From: Mycogone perniciosa
Taxonomy: Eukaryota; Ascomycota; Sordariomycetes; Hypocreales; Hypocreaceae
DNA: 64,000 nucleotides
Direction of reading: 5' to 3'
Assembly (NCBI GenBank): GCA_025331125.1
Contig: JAOALB010000148.1
Coordinates: 62,001 to 126,000 of the forward strand
Part shown: piece after piece, positions 54,547 to 64,000 of the stretch
Layout: each line of letters opens with the position of its first letter
How positions within the stretch are numbered: the first letter of the stretch is position 1
Made by a program: the position numbers and the translations under genes
Notes under the pieces: model-generated
Told to the model about the DNA's origin: nothing
Seen by the model: only the letters and a program-made list of their open reading frames with translations
Databases searched by the model: none

Positions 54547-57500
54547 CGTGGTACCCCAAAACTTGGGGTCACCAACAGACCGCACCAGGCTCTTGAAAAA
54601 AAAAAGATGGCGACCCAACCGACCTCCATTAGAGCACAAGGTTCTATGCAGGATCTTGATTCGGTGGGACAAAACAACGGTTTGTGCATGGGGCTAGACT
54701 AGACCATTTGCTTGCCAAGGTTCTGCTGCATTGTTTGCCCCGATTATTACCACATACGGCTGGCTTGTGGGAGTCGAAAAAACAAAACCTGGCTTTTAGG
54801 GATGAAGAAAGCGGCTGCCTTGGGACAGACGACTGGCTGGGTGTTGAGAAGGCTGCTGATCGTCGGTATCACGCTTGGGCTGGTGCAGGCCTTGGCGACA
54901 AGCAAAGCACACATCCCCCAGTTCCAACGACAGATACGGAGAGCACTATGCGATGAGATACGAGCGCGGACCTCTTCCAATAAAACTGAGTGATCATATG
55001 CACACACATAGATATCATATTCCAGCCTCTCATGAATCGTGGGGTTGAGACCCAGACCCTAGCCGGGGGCATACAGATAAGTCATGACTAAAGCATTGCG
55101 GCATTTTATAGCCCTGGCCAATGGCGTAACACAGATTATGGAATGAGCTTGGCTCAGGGCATGCTTGGCTCCATGACGGTTGATGACGCGGGTCCTGGGA
55201 TGCCATAATTAGCTTTAATCATCTCTCATTGGTCCTCTTTTTCAATGGGGGAACGAGAGCTGGTCAGTAGGATTTAGAGGATATCATCGGGAGGGCGTTG
55301 AGAGCACGGACTTGCTGTGAATCTGCGGCCCTGGATGATATGGGGAAGCATTTGAGATTAGACAAACGCAGAATGAGTGGACGCGGATGCGATTGGTTCT
55401 TGTAGTATGTACGTATATAGTAGTACTCCGTATGGTGCTGAAGATTGCGTGCTCGCTTCGGGGCGGGTGACCAGGTTCGGCCTTGAAGCGGTTTGGGGCG
55501 TTGCAAATAGCCGGATGAGGGCAAGCCCAACAGTCTGCCACAGATATCAGATATGAGCACGAAGGGCTTCTTCGTGCGGAGTACTCCGTAAGTAGGAACG
55601 AAACACGGAACAGAGCTGTCCACAGATTGAGAAATGGGGGACATAGGGCCACCCTGTCCGGATCCCCCTTCCCTCATCCGCGGCCTCTCGAATTCTCAAA
55701 TGGGACGGTTTGGTAATATGGACCATTCAGTCGCCAGCCTCGGCTTGCGTCGTCCTTGGTAACCATGCTGGGTGCCTAAACGGGTAATGGTATCGGCCGA
55801 CCCGCCGTCGCTCTCTTGATACCCATGCTCCCGGATCCGTTTTAGGAATGCAACGGTCCGGGGAACAAAGAGCCCCCGGACTCGGTATCCCGAAGACTTT
55901 CTGCTCTGCCCATGGACAAAAATATGCTTCAAGCTCGGTAAAAGAGCGGACAGAGCTGAAGCCCTTTGCCCTACTGGAGGGTTTATTCTCTGTCCATGTG
56001 CAAGCACGCGGGGTTGGTGATGTTAAAGTATCACTTCTATGGCGCTTGGTGGGCCGATTGCCAGCGGACCACGAGAAGAAACCGTGATGACTTCCTCCTT
56101 TTTTTTCAGAAAATGGTAATAAGATCTAGGCATAAGGTGAGAAGCTGACCAAGCTTCTCCTGTTATCCGATAAAATCGTTAAATAAGCCTTCAGCGCCAG
56201 TCCTGCGCAGGCCTGGTATGGTCTGGAGTGTCGACCCTCTATGCTCGCTGACTTGGAACGTATCGGGCATGTCGAAAACGATACATGAAGAGAACATCCG
56301 TAAGCACAAACATGCAGGCAGCCTCACAGCGAGAGGCCTACTTGGTGGATGTTAAAATAGTAAAACCGCATGTTTGACTGCTCATTCCACTCTAGGGGAT
56401 CTGAATCTCGAATTTGTCCAAACGTAATGCCTATGCCCATTGTTTAGTATGATACCAAGTGCGAGCCTGGAGTCTTAAATTCGAGATATCATGACCGGGC
56501 ATTGATGCTGAACCATTGACAGCACCTACGTCATCTTTCATACTCCGTATTTATCGCTACATCCCGTCCTGACTGGTCCAATATCCTAACACCCCGTACA
56601 TACTGGAGACTGTAGCAGCCTCTCGTCGTTTCTATCACCTCGAAACTTGGATCATATGTGTGAAATTGCGAAATAGCGGCTTCGTATAGGCTGAGAAACC
56701 TTCGAGCTTGATGGGTTGTAGCCTCCGTTTGCAAGCATTGTCATATTATAAGCTTCGCTATCGTGGGTATGGTATGGGAAGCCCTTCCACCCGCAACGTT
56801 TCCCTTCGATGGCATAAAAAGTCGCTTACTTTGCGTCAATTGCCGAGTCGCTCAGATTACCCATGGGTCTCGAAACTTAGTTCCATGTCTTTCTGTCTTT
56901 CCGCACTGAGCGTACATTACCATTAACAGCTGCCACGTTGCGGCATCGATCCTCCTTGCACTTCTTCTAACAGTCACTATTATCACCACATAATGTGTTT
57001 TGGCCAAGTACTGCGTTAGTGAAAAGGATCATAAGAAGCTTAATATTTGGCTGTCAGGGGCCTACGTTAGAACTCGCCTTGCTAGGTGATTTGTCACTAA
57101 ACAGTAAGACGTACCTGAACGTTGTAGAGGAACCTTATTAGACCAACGACCGAGCATGTACGTTCATGGTCATAACCGATTACCATATACAAGCAAACAG
57201 TGCATCGGGCTTCCGAGTTTGAACTTGGTTGACAGGAACCATCATAGAGGCTGATTCCGTAACGACTGTGGGTCGTCGCGAGAGGTAGATAATCGGGTTG
57301 AGCATCTTTGTAAATGCACCAAAGTGGTCTTGGTTAAACAATTCCTTAGGGGAATGGGTCAGTAGCATTCTGATTGCTATAATTGATCTTGCTAGCTTCC
57401 TTCGGGAACACATGAAATGGGTCAAATCGCTTTGCTTTATACTACAGCTCGAATACTAAGTATGTAGCGACGCACAATCACATTGATGACGGACCAAAAG

Positions 57501-59242
57501 ACACTCAATGATGGGAACTATCTGGATAATGGGTCAATTACCGCCCAAATAGCGCGCAACAGGGGCAGGCCCTTTGTCTCCAACACAGTGACTTACAATA
57601 GACACCGCATTTGCTGTCAAAGCCAGAAGGAGTCTACTGGTAGTTCCAACGTTTGTATCTGGAGTCCAGGCGTGTGGATGTTGAGACATTACCGCGTACG
57701 GGACAGGGCGATGTACGATATAGGAATAATGTCACAAGTCCATCTGAACCAGTCGAGTAGCCATTCGTCCTTGTAGGCGGCTTGTTGCAATCGCCATTGC
57801 GTACGAGAAGTTAAAAACCACGACAGAGGCGGAAGTGATGGCATTGGAGGCACTTTCACTGGGTCAGTATCAGTGTCAGTGTACAGATTACTGGTGGTCA
57901 GTCTACATCTAGGCTGGATAATGGAAGTGCCCTGCTCGAATATTGGAACATGTTTAGTGATTCTGTTTCATTTTCCCCTTTAATTATTTCTTGTCTTGCT
58001 GTATTGCGATACTTGCTTTACCGCGTCTGAACCTATATCTGGGATCCCTCTTCAACAAGACAACTTAGACACAAGGTAAACTAAAGGAGAAACATCAAGT
58101 TAGACAGACAACGATGTAAAACACTCACCAATATTCTATTTGTGTAAGTTTATTGCTCGTATGAAGATATTATTACTCCCATCATTGACACACCTGCTGT
58201 ATTACTTCGGCATGTCGACAGTATTTCTGCGGGCAACATTCTGCGCCCGGCCGAAAGATAGGCGGGCTTGGTGAGAAACTTGTGTCCTACTTCGGGTAGA
58301 AAATACATGGGGATCAACAGGATGAAGCCATCTCGCTATGGAAGACTCCGATACAGGGCATGAACTTGAGCAATGTTTATTTGTCTGGTAAACACAACGA
58401 CCCCAGCTCTTGGGACATGAATTGAGATGTAGAGGATCACTGCCGTTGGTACGAAATGTAAATAACATGAACAAATACCGACGCTTCCTAGTTGGGGCGA
58501 GCCAACAGTCTCAATTCTTGGGGACAGCGAGATATCCCAACGGTTTTTATACTCTTTCTCACTCTCTCCAAACTCCGATTCAGCCCACGTACACGGTTGC
58601 CACCCAATTATTCAGGGACCAGACTGCTGACCAAGATTATTCTGGTGTGATGACGACGTTACCAGTCACTTCTGCGATTGGGAACCCGATGTGTTCTCCC
58701 CTATTTGCCGGGTTGAAGCTGTAGCAGAAATATGACGGTTGACGATGATATTGCCTAGAAGTCGTACAAGTCGGGCCCTTCGCTACTGTCATGCCTTCTC
58801 AGCGGCCACTGTCTCCTCCTGTTGAAGCGTTCGAGGTGATGCCGCTACCCCAGACGTTGGTAGAAGGTATTGTCTTTGCCGCCAAATGGTTCTATAGTTC
58901 TATAGCTGGTTCTAGGGCCTTGACGACTTTTTCGGCATTGGTATTACAGTCTAGTGAATAAGGTGCTGTGAGTGGGCTAAGTGAGCGTGTTCGTTTTGAT
59001 CTGCTGTTGCCCCCAATGCTCCCGTTGTCGACAGGATGGACTTCGCTATACTTGTGGTCTGCTTGTAATCTCCAGCATCCAGTGTCGGATAACTGGACGT
59101 AACGCCCTGCAAGCTTCGGTGACAGCTAGTACTACTGCTTGAAGGTAGGGAATATAATTTGTGTAGTTCATTAAGTTCGTAAGTGGATAGTTGGTTGGTA
59201 ACACTGAGCGTGAACCCGTGCAAGGTCACTATCGTGGAGTCA

Positions 59243-59272
59243 GACACACAATGACACACAATGACACACAAT
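59243..59272. repeat. 10-bp tandem repeat, three copies
   Basis: GACACACAAT repeated three times, about 210 bp downstream of the 7-TM protein gene's stop. Confidence 0.8.
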
Positions 59273-59482
59273 GATGCGCAATTGCGACCAATTGACACAC
59301 ATCTGGGGTGGAAGAATAGGAAGTGTTATTAAGTAAAGTGAGAAGAAGAGAGGAGAAAGCCAGCTGAAATGATGGAGACATCCCATATGACCCCCATCGG
59401 CTGTGGGTTTCACGACTCTGTGAATTAATTACAATATAACTTTATATATATACATCTAGATCTTTAAGCAGACTCACTCCCT

Positions 59483-61168
59483 CTAAACGGCGGATTGGTG
59501 CTGCATACGGACTTCTCTAGTAATTACTATCCCATCGGTAAGGGGCGATGTTCGCCCACTCTCATTCGTGGGTATATCCTTCAGCTCGATGTTTGACAAC
59601 ACATCTTTCTTCTGCGCAGGCAGATTGTGCTCCGAAACATCGTCCAGCTGAACGAATGGATGCTCGTTCGTTATGCTAGTGGCGCTGAATGCTCTGACAT
59701 GGGCGGATGATGCGCCGAATCGCCCGTCCCCTTCCCATCCGCGGGCAGTTTTGTCTTTCTGGTTGATGCCGGGTTTTTGAGTAGTGTCACTCGACTCGGA
59801 CGGTTTCTTGGACGGATGTGATGACAGGGATAGGACACCGAATGTGATTTTGCTTAGGATGGGTCGGAGGAACGGTAGGCAGGCTTGAGGGAACAAGGTC
59901 AGCAACATATCGCGTGTACGGAGGAGTCAGGGAAAAGGCAATCGTGGTTTGACATACCACAAACGATGGCAATGTTGCATTCGACAATCGACCACACGGC
60001 AGCATGATTAGCGTTCCAGGTTATGTCTGGAGAGACCAAATCCATAGTCAAGAGGATGCGAAGTCGTACGCAAGACACAATGGTAAGACTGGACACACAC
60101 ATATTGTTAGCCCTATCCCGAATCGCTGCCAGATGGGCAAGCTGGCTACGGTGGGGGAAACAGAATAAGTTACACAAGGGGTGCGGAACTTTTTCACGCC
60201 CACTGTATCACTCTCGCCTAGAGCCATTGCACAGGAAATATTGTGGTGAGACCTAACGCAGGGGTGGGTACTTACAACAAGCCAATGGTGAAGACACCGG
60301 TCAGCGCAATCTTTTGCCCCCTTGGCAGCTGCAACATGTAGATGTACGGCAATGGGAGTATAAGCATAAGTATATCGGTGATGATGGTAGGAATGGCGTT
60401 CCCTAAGAAGAAGTTGATCTGGTCGATGGTGCACTTGAACTGCGAGGGGTCCAGGGGATGATCCGGGTTGAAGCGCTCCCACCAGGCATTCATTGGTTGA
60501 CACTGAAAGATGGTAATGAGGAACTGCAGACTTGGTCAAAACTTGCGTTCACAAAAGAGGGACTCTTGAGGATCAAACATACAACAGCAATCCCCCACAT
60601 GAGAACGATGGAGGCAAGTATCAAGATTGGAATCTGAACAGACACTCGAACATTGAATGACCGCCAGTAGAAAGCAAGAATGGACCATTTGACAAGGACG
60701 AGGGTGAGTGTGTAGCCAATCTCGGCGATGAAGAGGCTAAGGGCCCAGGCATAAAACGCATCTGGCGGTCCAACCCAGATATGCCTGGCGTATCCACGGC
60801 TCATGGCTAGAAAGATGGTCAGTGCTCCGATTGACGACGAATCATTGGCTTGAAGGAAAGAAAATAACAGTAACTGACCATATCCGGCTATGGCAAAGAC
60901 ATGAGCTGATGCAGGAAACTATCAGGCCTGTTAACATCACGCATGACTAATGGTATCCATCTTTCGAGCTGGGAGAGGAGCGTACGAGAGCAGCAACAAC
61001 GAGCCAGTCGTCTATCCAGAACCCAACCTCTCTCATCTGACGGCTTATCAGCCGAAGTGCAACAGCGAGGACAGCCAAAGCCCATGTGATGACTGAAGCC
61101 GCAATGACAGAAGCTCGTCTGTCATCCCCAAGATCCACCCCAGGGGGCGGCGGAGGAAGAGCAGGCAT
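59483..61168 (-). CDS. fungal 7-TM rhodopsin-domain integral membrane protein
   Basis: Six exons on the minus strand: 61168-60986, 60918-60879, 60806-60583, 60502-60276, 60145-59958 and 59883-59483. Introns of 67, 72, 80, 130 and 74 nt all join in frame to 420 aa. Seven hydrophobic helices fit the fungal rhodopsin-domain family (Pth11/SAT4-like). Visible family features are VAVALRLISRQMREVGFWID then DDWLVV after TM1, YTLTLVLVKWSILAFYWR, a Cys loop (QFKCTIDQINFFLGNAIPT), DILMLILPLPYIYMLQL and the WNANHAAVWSIVECNIAI helix near TM7. A hydrophilic C-terminal tail of about 115 aa follows. Members are plasma-membrane proteins, some with receptor-like roles; ligand unknown. No CFEM domain precedes TM1. 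An in-frame ATG 63 nt upstream is possible, but the model starts at MPALPPPP. A TATA-like box lies 90 bp upstream. Confidence 0.88.
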
Positions 61169-63250
61169 GGTTCTCTTCTGTGATACTCCGTGGGGAAGGC
61201 GAGAATTGAGTTGGGACGCGAAGAGTTGCACGGCATCGAATGCTGGGCTCGAGTCGGGATATATAGAAGACGTCGAAGAAGAGGATGACGACGGCCACGA
61301 CCCTGCGATTCGACGAGGCGTTCACCAACCTGCTCGGAGGTTCCCATCAGAGCGCCACGGTAGACGACTATCAACGCCTAAGAGCAGTGGCTGTCACAGA
61401 AGAACAAACTCCCTCCAGGTCCATTCGCATTTGCAGAGCCATCAATCTCGATCTTGGAAAGCAGCAGCACTCTGCTTGTAAAAAGCAAACGGAGATGCAG
61501 CATCCTTAGTCAAGCACATTGCCACGCCTCAGCACGGAAACGAAGTGCCAAAGGCAAAAGAAAGACGGAGACGGACACAGCTTTTGCTCCGGTAGTTTTT
61601 AGCTTGGAAAACCGCTGTTGCGGCGCCCTCTCAAGAAGAAGCACCAAATGTCATCGCGTGGGAACTGACTCGCGGCCATTATTTCGTGGCTTGCAAAGCC
61701 TGAGAGCTAGGTCAGGTTTTGAATCATTCCGCTGCATCTTACAATTTCGCCTGGGGAAATTTCTGTCTGTGCTTATGGTTGAGCCACTGAACAAGCAATA
61801 CTCCGTAGATGTTTTTGGATTGTCATGGGCTGTCTCGGACTGTAACCCAGCTAGTAGCCAACTGTTGCAAGTACGGGAATCGCCACCAATGACAACGGCA
61901 ACCTCGTTGACACGCCTCGAGAAGGATGCTTTTACTCGTAATTCCTTAGGGGCGGCGACGGCGACGGCGGCGGATGTCAAGGGAAAACAGAGTTCTGACT
62001 CTGGTGGCCAACAGGGAATTCCCCTGTCTAATATCAGTTGGCCCAACACTTTAGTTTTGAGCGCAAACGCTGCGAATACGAGTAGTAGTGTTGGAAATCG
62101 AGAGTTTGAAAAGCAAAGAAATAGGTTCTCGGCTTTGTTGAGTTGATACTAGTATTATCGAGTTCTTGTTTCGATTGGCACTGCGGCTCGTCCCTTGCTT
62201 GGGGTGTGCTGCGGGAGGAAGCTGGTAGATATTCGCCCTGTTGTTTTGGTCTTACCAACCATATCGTGGCTCTCCATGTGGCCCGAGGGAATTCCAGTTA
62301 ACTGAGTATCTATCTGAGCAATACCTCTGCTGCAACGAGTTTGCAAGCCAGAGTGCAGTATGACGTACACATATGTTTATTCACGCTTCTCTCTGATCAG
62401 GATCCCTACAAATGACCGGCTTGCTCCTCCCGCATACTAAAAGGCCAAGAACCGTAATATCGTCTCTCCATTCACGGGTAGGCCGGAGAATTAGTTTAAT
62501 TCCAAGTGTGTCATTCTTCAGGGGGGCTCCAAACACTAACTACGGGATCTGCAAACTCTCTTCATCCAGTTAACAATAGTTTACCCGACAGCCTTCCAGA
62601 TGGTGCTATGCCTATCATTTCTCTACTGGATCAAATAGGCTTGAAACGGCCTTCTGTGGAGACCTGGGGACGCCGTCTCTACAGCTGAGCTCTGAGTGTG
62701 GATCGTTCGAACACGGCGATTTACGAACGGCAATTCGGGAATAACAGTCTTGGACATAGTGCTGCGGAATGGGCAAAGCTTCAGAATGGGTTCATCAATT
62801 CATTGTTGCTCGGAAATGGGCGAAATATGATGTGTAATCTCTCTCTCATCGTACGCGTATGGTGATGGTCCGTACTGCTCCACTGTACTCAGTTAACAGC
62901 TAAAAAATCTCTCTGTGAAAACATAACGAATTATGAAAATTATGAAGGGCAAACAGAATCACAAAGTGTCTGTACATATCTTTCCTGGATACGAAGTACT
63001 TGAGGTACTCTTACCATTGCCGTGATCAATCATCATCCATGGCTTTGGTATGGGTCGCCGCTGCAGTCAAATTACACACGTCACATCGTTCGACAAGGGA
63101 CACAATTCCTACCGGATCGAACCGCACGCTTATTTGCTTTTTTTTTTATTCAGCGGCATGGGGCCTTCGTAAGAGCGAGCAAAATCAGGATTGTTTCCCA
63201 CGTGGTGTAACCCTCCCCCGGCCACACTGATATATCTGTATCACCATGAA
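61169..63250. other. 2 kb intergenic with one unassigned long frame
   Basis: A 230-codon plus-strand frame at 61454-62146 has no domain, a Ser/Ala-rich composition and a short (GGCGAC)n-like stretch. It could be a spurious ORF or part of a lineage-specific gene. No other candidates were seen. A TACGAAGTA word lies at about 62990. Confidence 0.4.
61258..61266 (-). promoter_or_regulatory. TATA-like box of the 7-TM gene
   Basis: Minus strand reads CTATATATC, about 90 bp before the ATG at 61168. Confidence 0.4.
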
Positions 63251-63431
63251 TTACTCATACTCGTCAGAGCTGAAAGGCATGTCCTCCTCCTGCTGCATCA
63301 AGCCGTGAAAGAAATGCGGGCTGACGGAATTCTCAGCATCATCTGACGAGAAGATTCCATGGCGCTTTCTGGGCGGAGAAATTCCAGGCTTTGGCCCCGT
63401 TCCAGAAGTGGGAACAAACGGCGGGCGCGCT
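63251..63431 (-). CDS. possible 3' terminal exon of a gene continuing past the window
   Basis: The minus strand reads RPPFVPTSGTGPKPGISPPR, then KRHGIFSSDDAENSVSPHFF, and ends in an acidic tail (EEDMPFSSDEYE). A good splice acceptor precedes it (TTTACTGACAG ending at about 63432). Short basic SPPRKR and acidic SSDEYE segments look like a real, disordered C-terminus, possibly of a small nuclear regulator. The upstream exons could not be placed within the last 570 bases. The same frame continues upstream through the acceptor for 90 codons, so it may also be a chance ORF. Confidence 0.35.
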
Positions 63432-64000
63432 GTCAGTAAAACACACATACGTGTGGCTTGATAATGGATGGATGCCTGCATGGGGAGGCTGTAGGCTGTA
63501 TGTATGTATGAGGAGAATGTCAAAAAGCCCTCAAGACGTGCATGAAAGCCAAAAGGTCAGAGCTAAGACAGACGGGCAAACACATGCAACAGCAACGGAC
63601 GGGCACACCATCGTGGCAGCCATCACACTGCACCGTGACAGCCATCACATTGCACCGTGACAGGGAGAGGGGGGAATGGATTCCGGTCTCTATCCGGAGT
63701 ACTTTGCGATATTTGCCGTGCTCGTGGCTCGCCTGGGGGGTTTCGTTGGGCAGAGAGAGGGAGTGTACAGAATCTGCATATGTAGCAGAGCGTGAAGGTA
63801 CGTGGCACGGCACGAGAGATTATGATCAAGGTCCAGCCAGCTCGATGAAGCACTCCTTTGCACTCACACCTAATAGCAACGCATCCAAGACCTTATTAGG
63901 CAACTGTATCAAGAGCAATCTTGGCAGGAATCAGGTTGTGTTCTTCAGTCCACTAGTACATGCTTCATAGGAGATACGAGTATCTTTATGTTCGGATCGC
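63432..64000. other. 3' window end; repeats, no gene recognised
   Basis: Contains a (TATG)n-like run near 63500 and a 22-bp tandem duplication at 63617-63660. It may be an intron or upstream sequence of a minus-strand gene that begins beyond the window. Confidence 0.4.
63617..63660. repeat. 22-bp tandem duplication
   Basis: Two adjacent copies of a 22-bp unit beginning CAGCCATCACA and ending TGCACCGTGA differ at one C/T position. Confidence 0.85.

Larger units (their letters stand above)
46691..59482. other. 12.8 kb without recognisable genes
   Basis: No frame on either strand resembles a known family, and no multi-exon gene could be assembled. The stretch has several microsatellites (48032-48058, 50677-50701, 54522-54546, 59243-59272). 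It also has many TACGGAGTA/TACTCCGTA words (about 47636, 48575, 49820, 49892, 50642, 52037, 55425, 55582 and 56551) and TACTTCGTA words (about 49629 and 51421). Base composition looks ordinary, not RIP-like. It may hold long UTRs, non-coding RNAs or unrecognised genes. Confidence 0.5.

Noticed and set aside
56078..56150. C/D-box snoRNA
   Set aside because: GTGATGA and CTGA boxes lie about 65 nt apart, but there is no terminal stem or second box pair, so chance is likely.
46691..59482. Many 60-150 codon frames as genes
   Set aside because: None shows a domain, signal peptide with a plausible mature protein, or splice continuity.
61454..62146. 230-codon plus-strand frame as a gene
   Set aside because: No family motif, no splice structure, repeats inside; kept only as an unassigned frame in the intergenic note.
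1..64000. tRNA, rRNA or CRISPR arrays
   Set aside because: No convincing T-loop/anticodon arms, rRNA segments or regularly spaced repeats; microsatellites only.

Overview
This window looks like nuclear DNA of a filamentous ascomycete, probably Eurotiales (Aspergillus/Penicillium-like). Most genes carry several short introns (48-130 nt, GT...AG). The proteins are typical fungal families: a GH18 chitinase, a Zn2Cys6 regulator, a fungal 7-TM 'rhodopsin-domain' protein, a reducing PKS, a HAL4/SAT4-type kinase, and accessory C2H2-ULD, DUF7580 and kinase-like families. No tRNA, rRNA or CRISPR was seen. Exon models were built by hand from splice sites and reading frame. Family names come from motif recognition, without database searches.

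Layout. 0.7-9.2 kb holds an HabB/styrene-oxide-isomerase-like membrane protein, a secreted chitinase, the DNA-binding half of a pogo/Fot1 transposase, a secreted CBM9-like protein and an alpha/beta hydrolase. 9.9-12.7 kb is a head-to-head pair of decayed accessory genes, C2H2-ULD on the minus strand and DUF7580 on the plus strand. 13.5-21.8 kb is a compact four-gene set that looks intact: cupin, MFS transporter, Zn2Cys6 regulator and fumarylacetoacetase-like hydrolase. Together they suggest a regulated catabolic or specialised-metabolite module. 21.8-28.2 kb is gene-poor and partly AT-rich, with one unidentified decayed gene and an RNase T1-like secreted protein whose first exon is out of frame.

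28.2-37.1 kb is a graveyard. It contains a reducing PKS relic (half KS, AT lacking its end, no DH, then cMT-ER-KR-ACP) with frame breaks and stops, a broken kinase-like gene, and a pogo-type DDE transposase relic joined directly to that gene's 5' end. 37.1-43.4 kb is gene-poor with one more decayed frame. A conserved HAL4/SAT4-type kinase lies at 43.4-45.9 kb, followed by about 13 kb without a recognisable gene. A six-exon 7-TM protein lies at 59.5-61.2 kb, and a possible 3' terminal exon sits near 63.3 kb.

Two window-wide signals stand out. Many relic stops are TAG or TAA where Trp or Gln is expected, as RIP-like C-to-T mutation would give. Two related 9-mers, TACGGAGTA and TACGAAGTA (with their complements), recur dozens of times in non-coding DNA.
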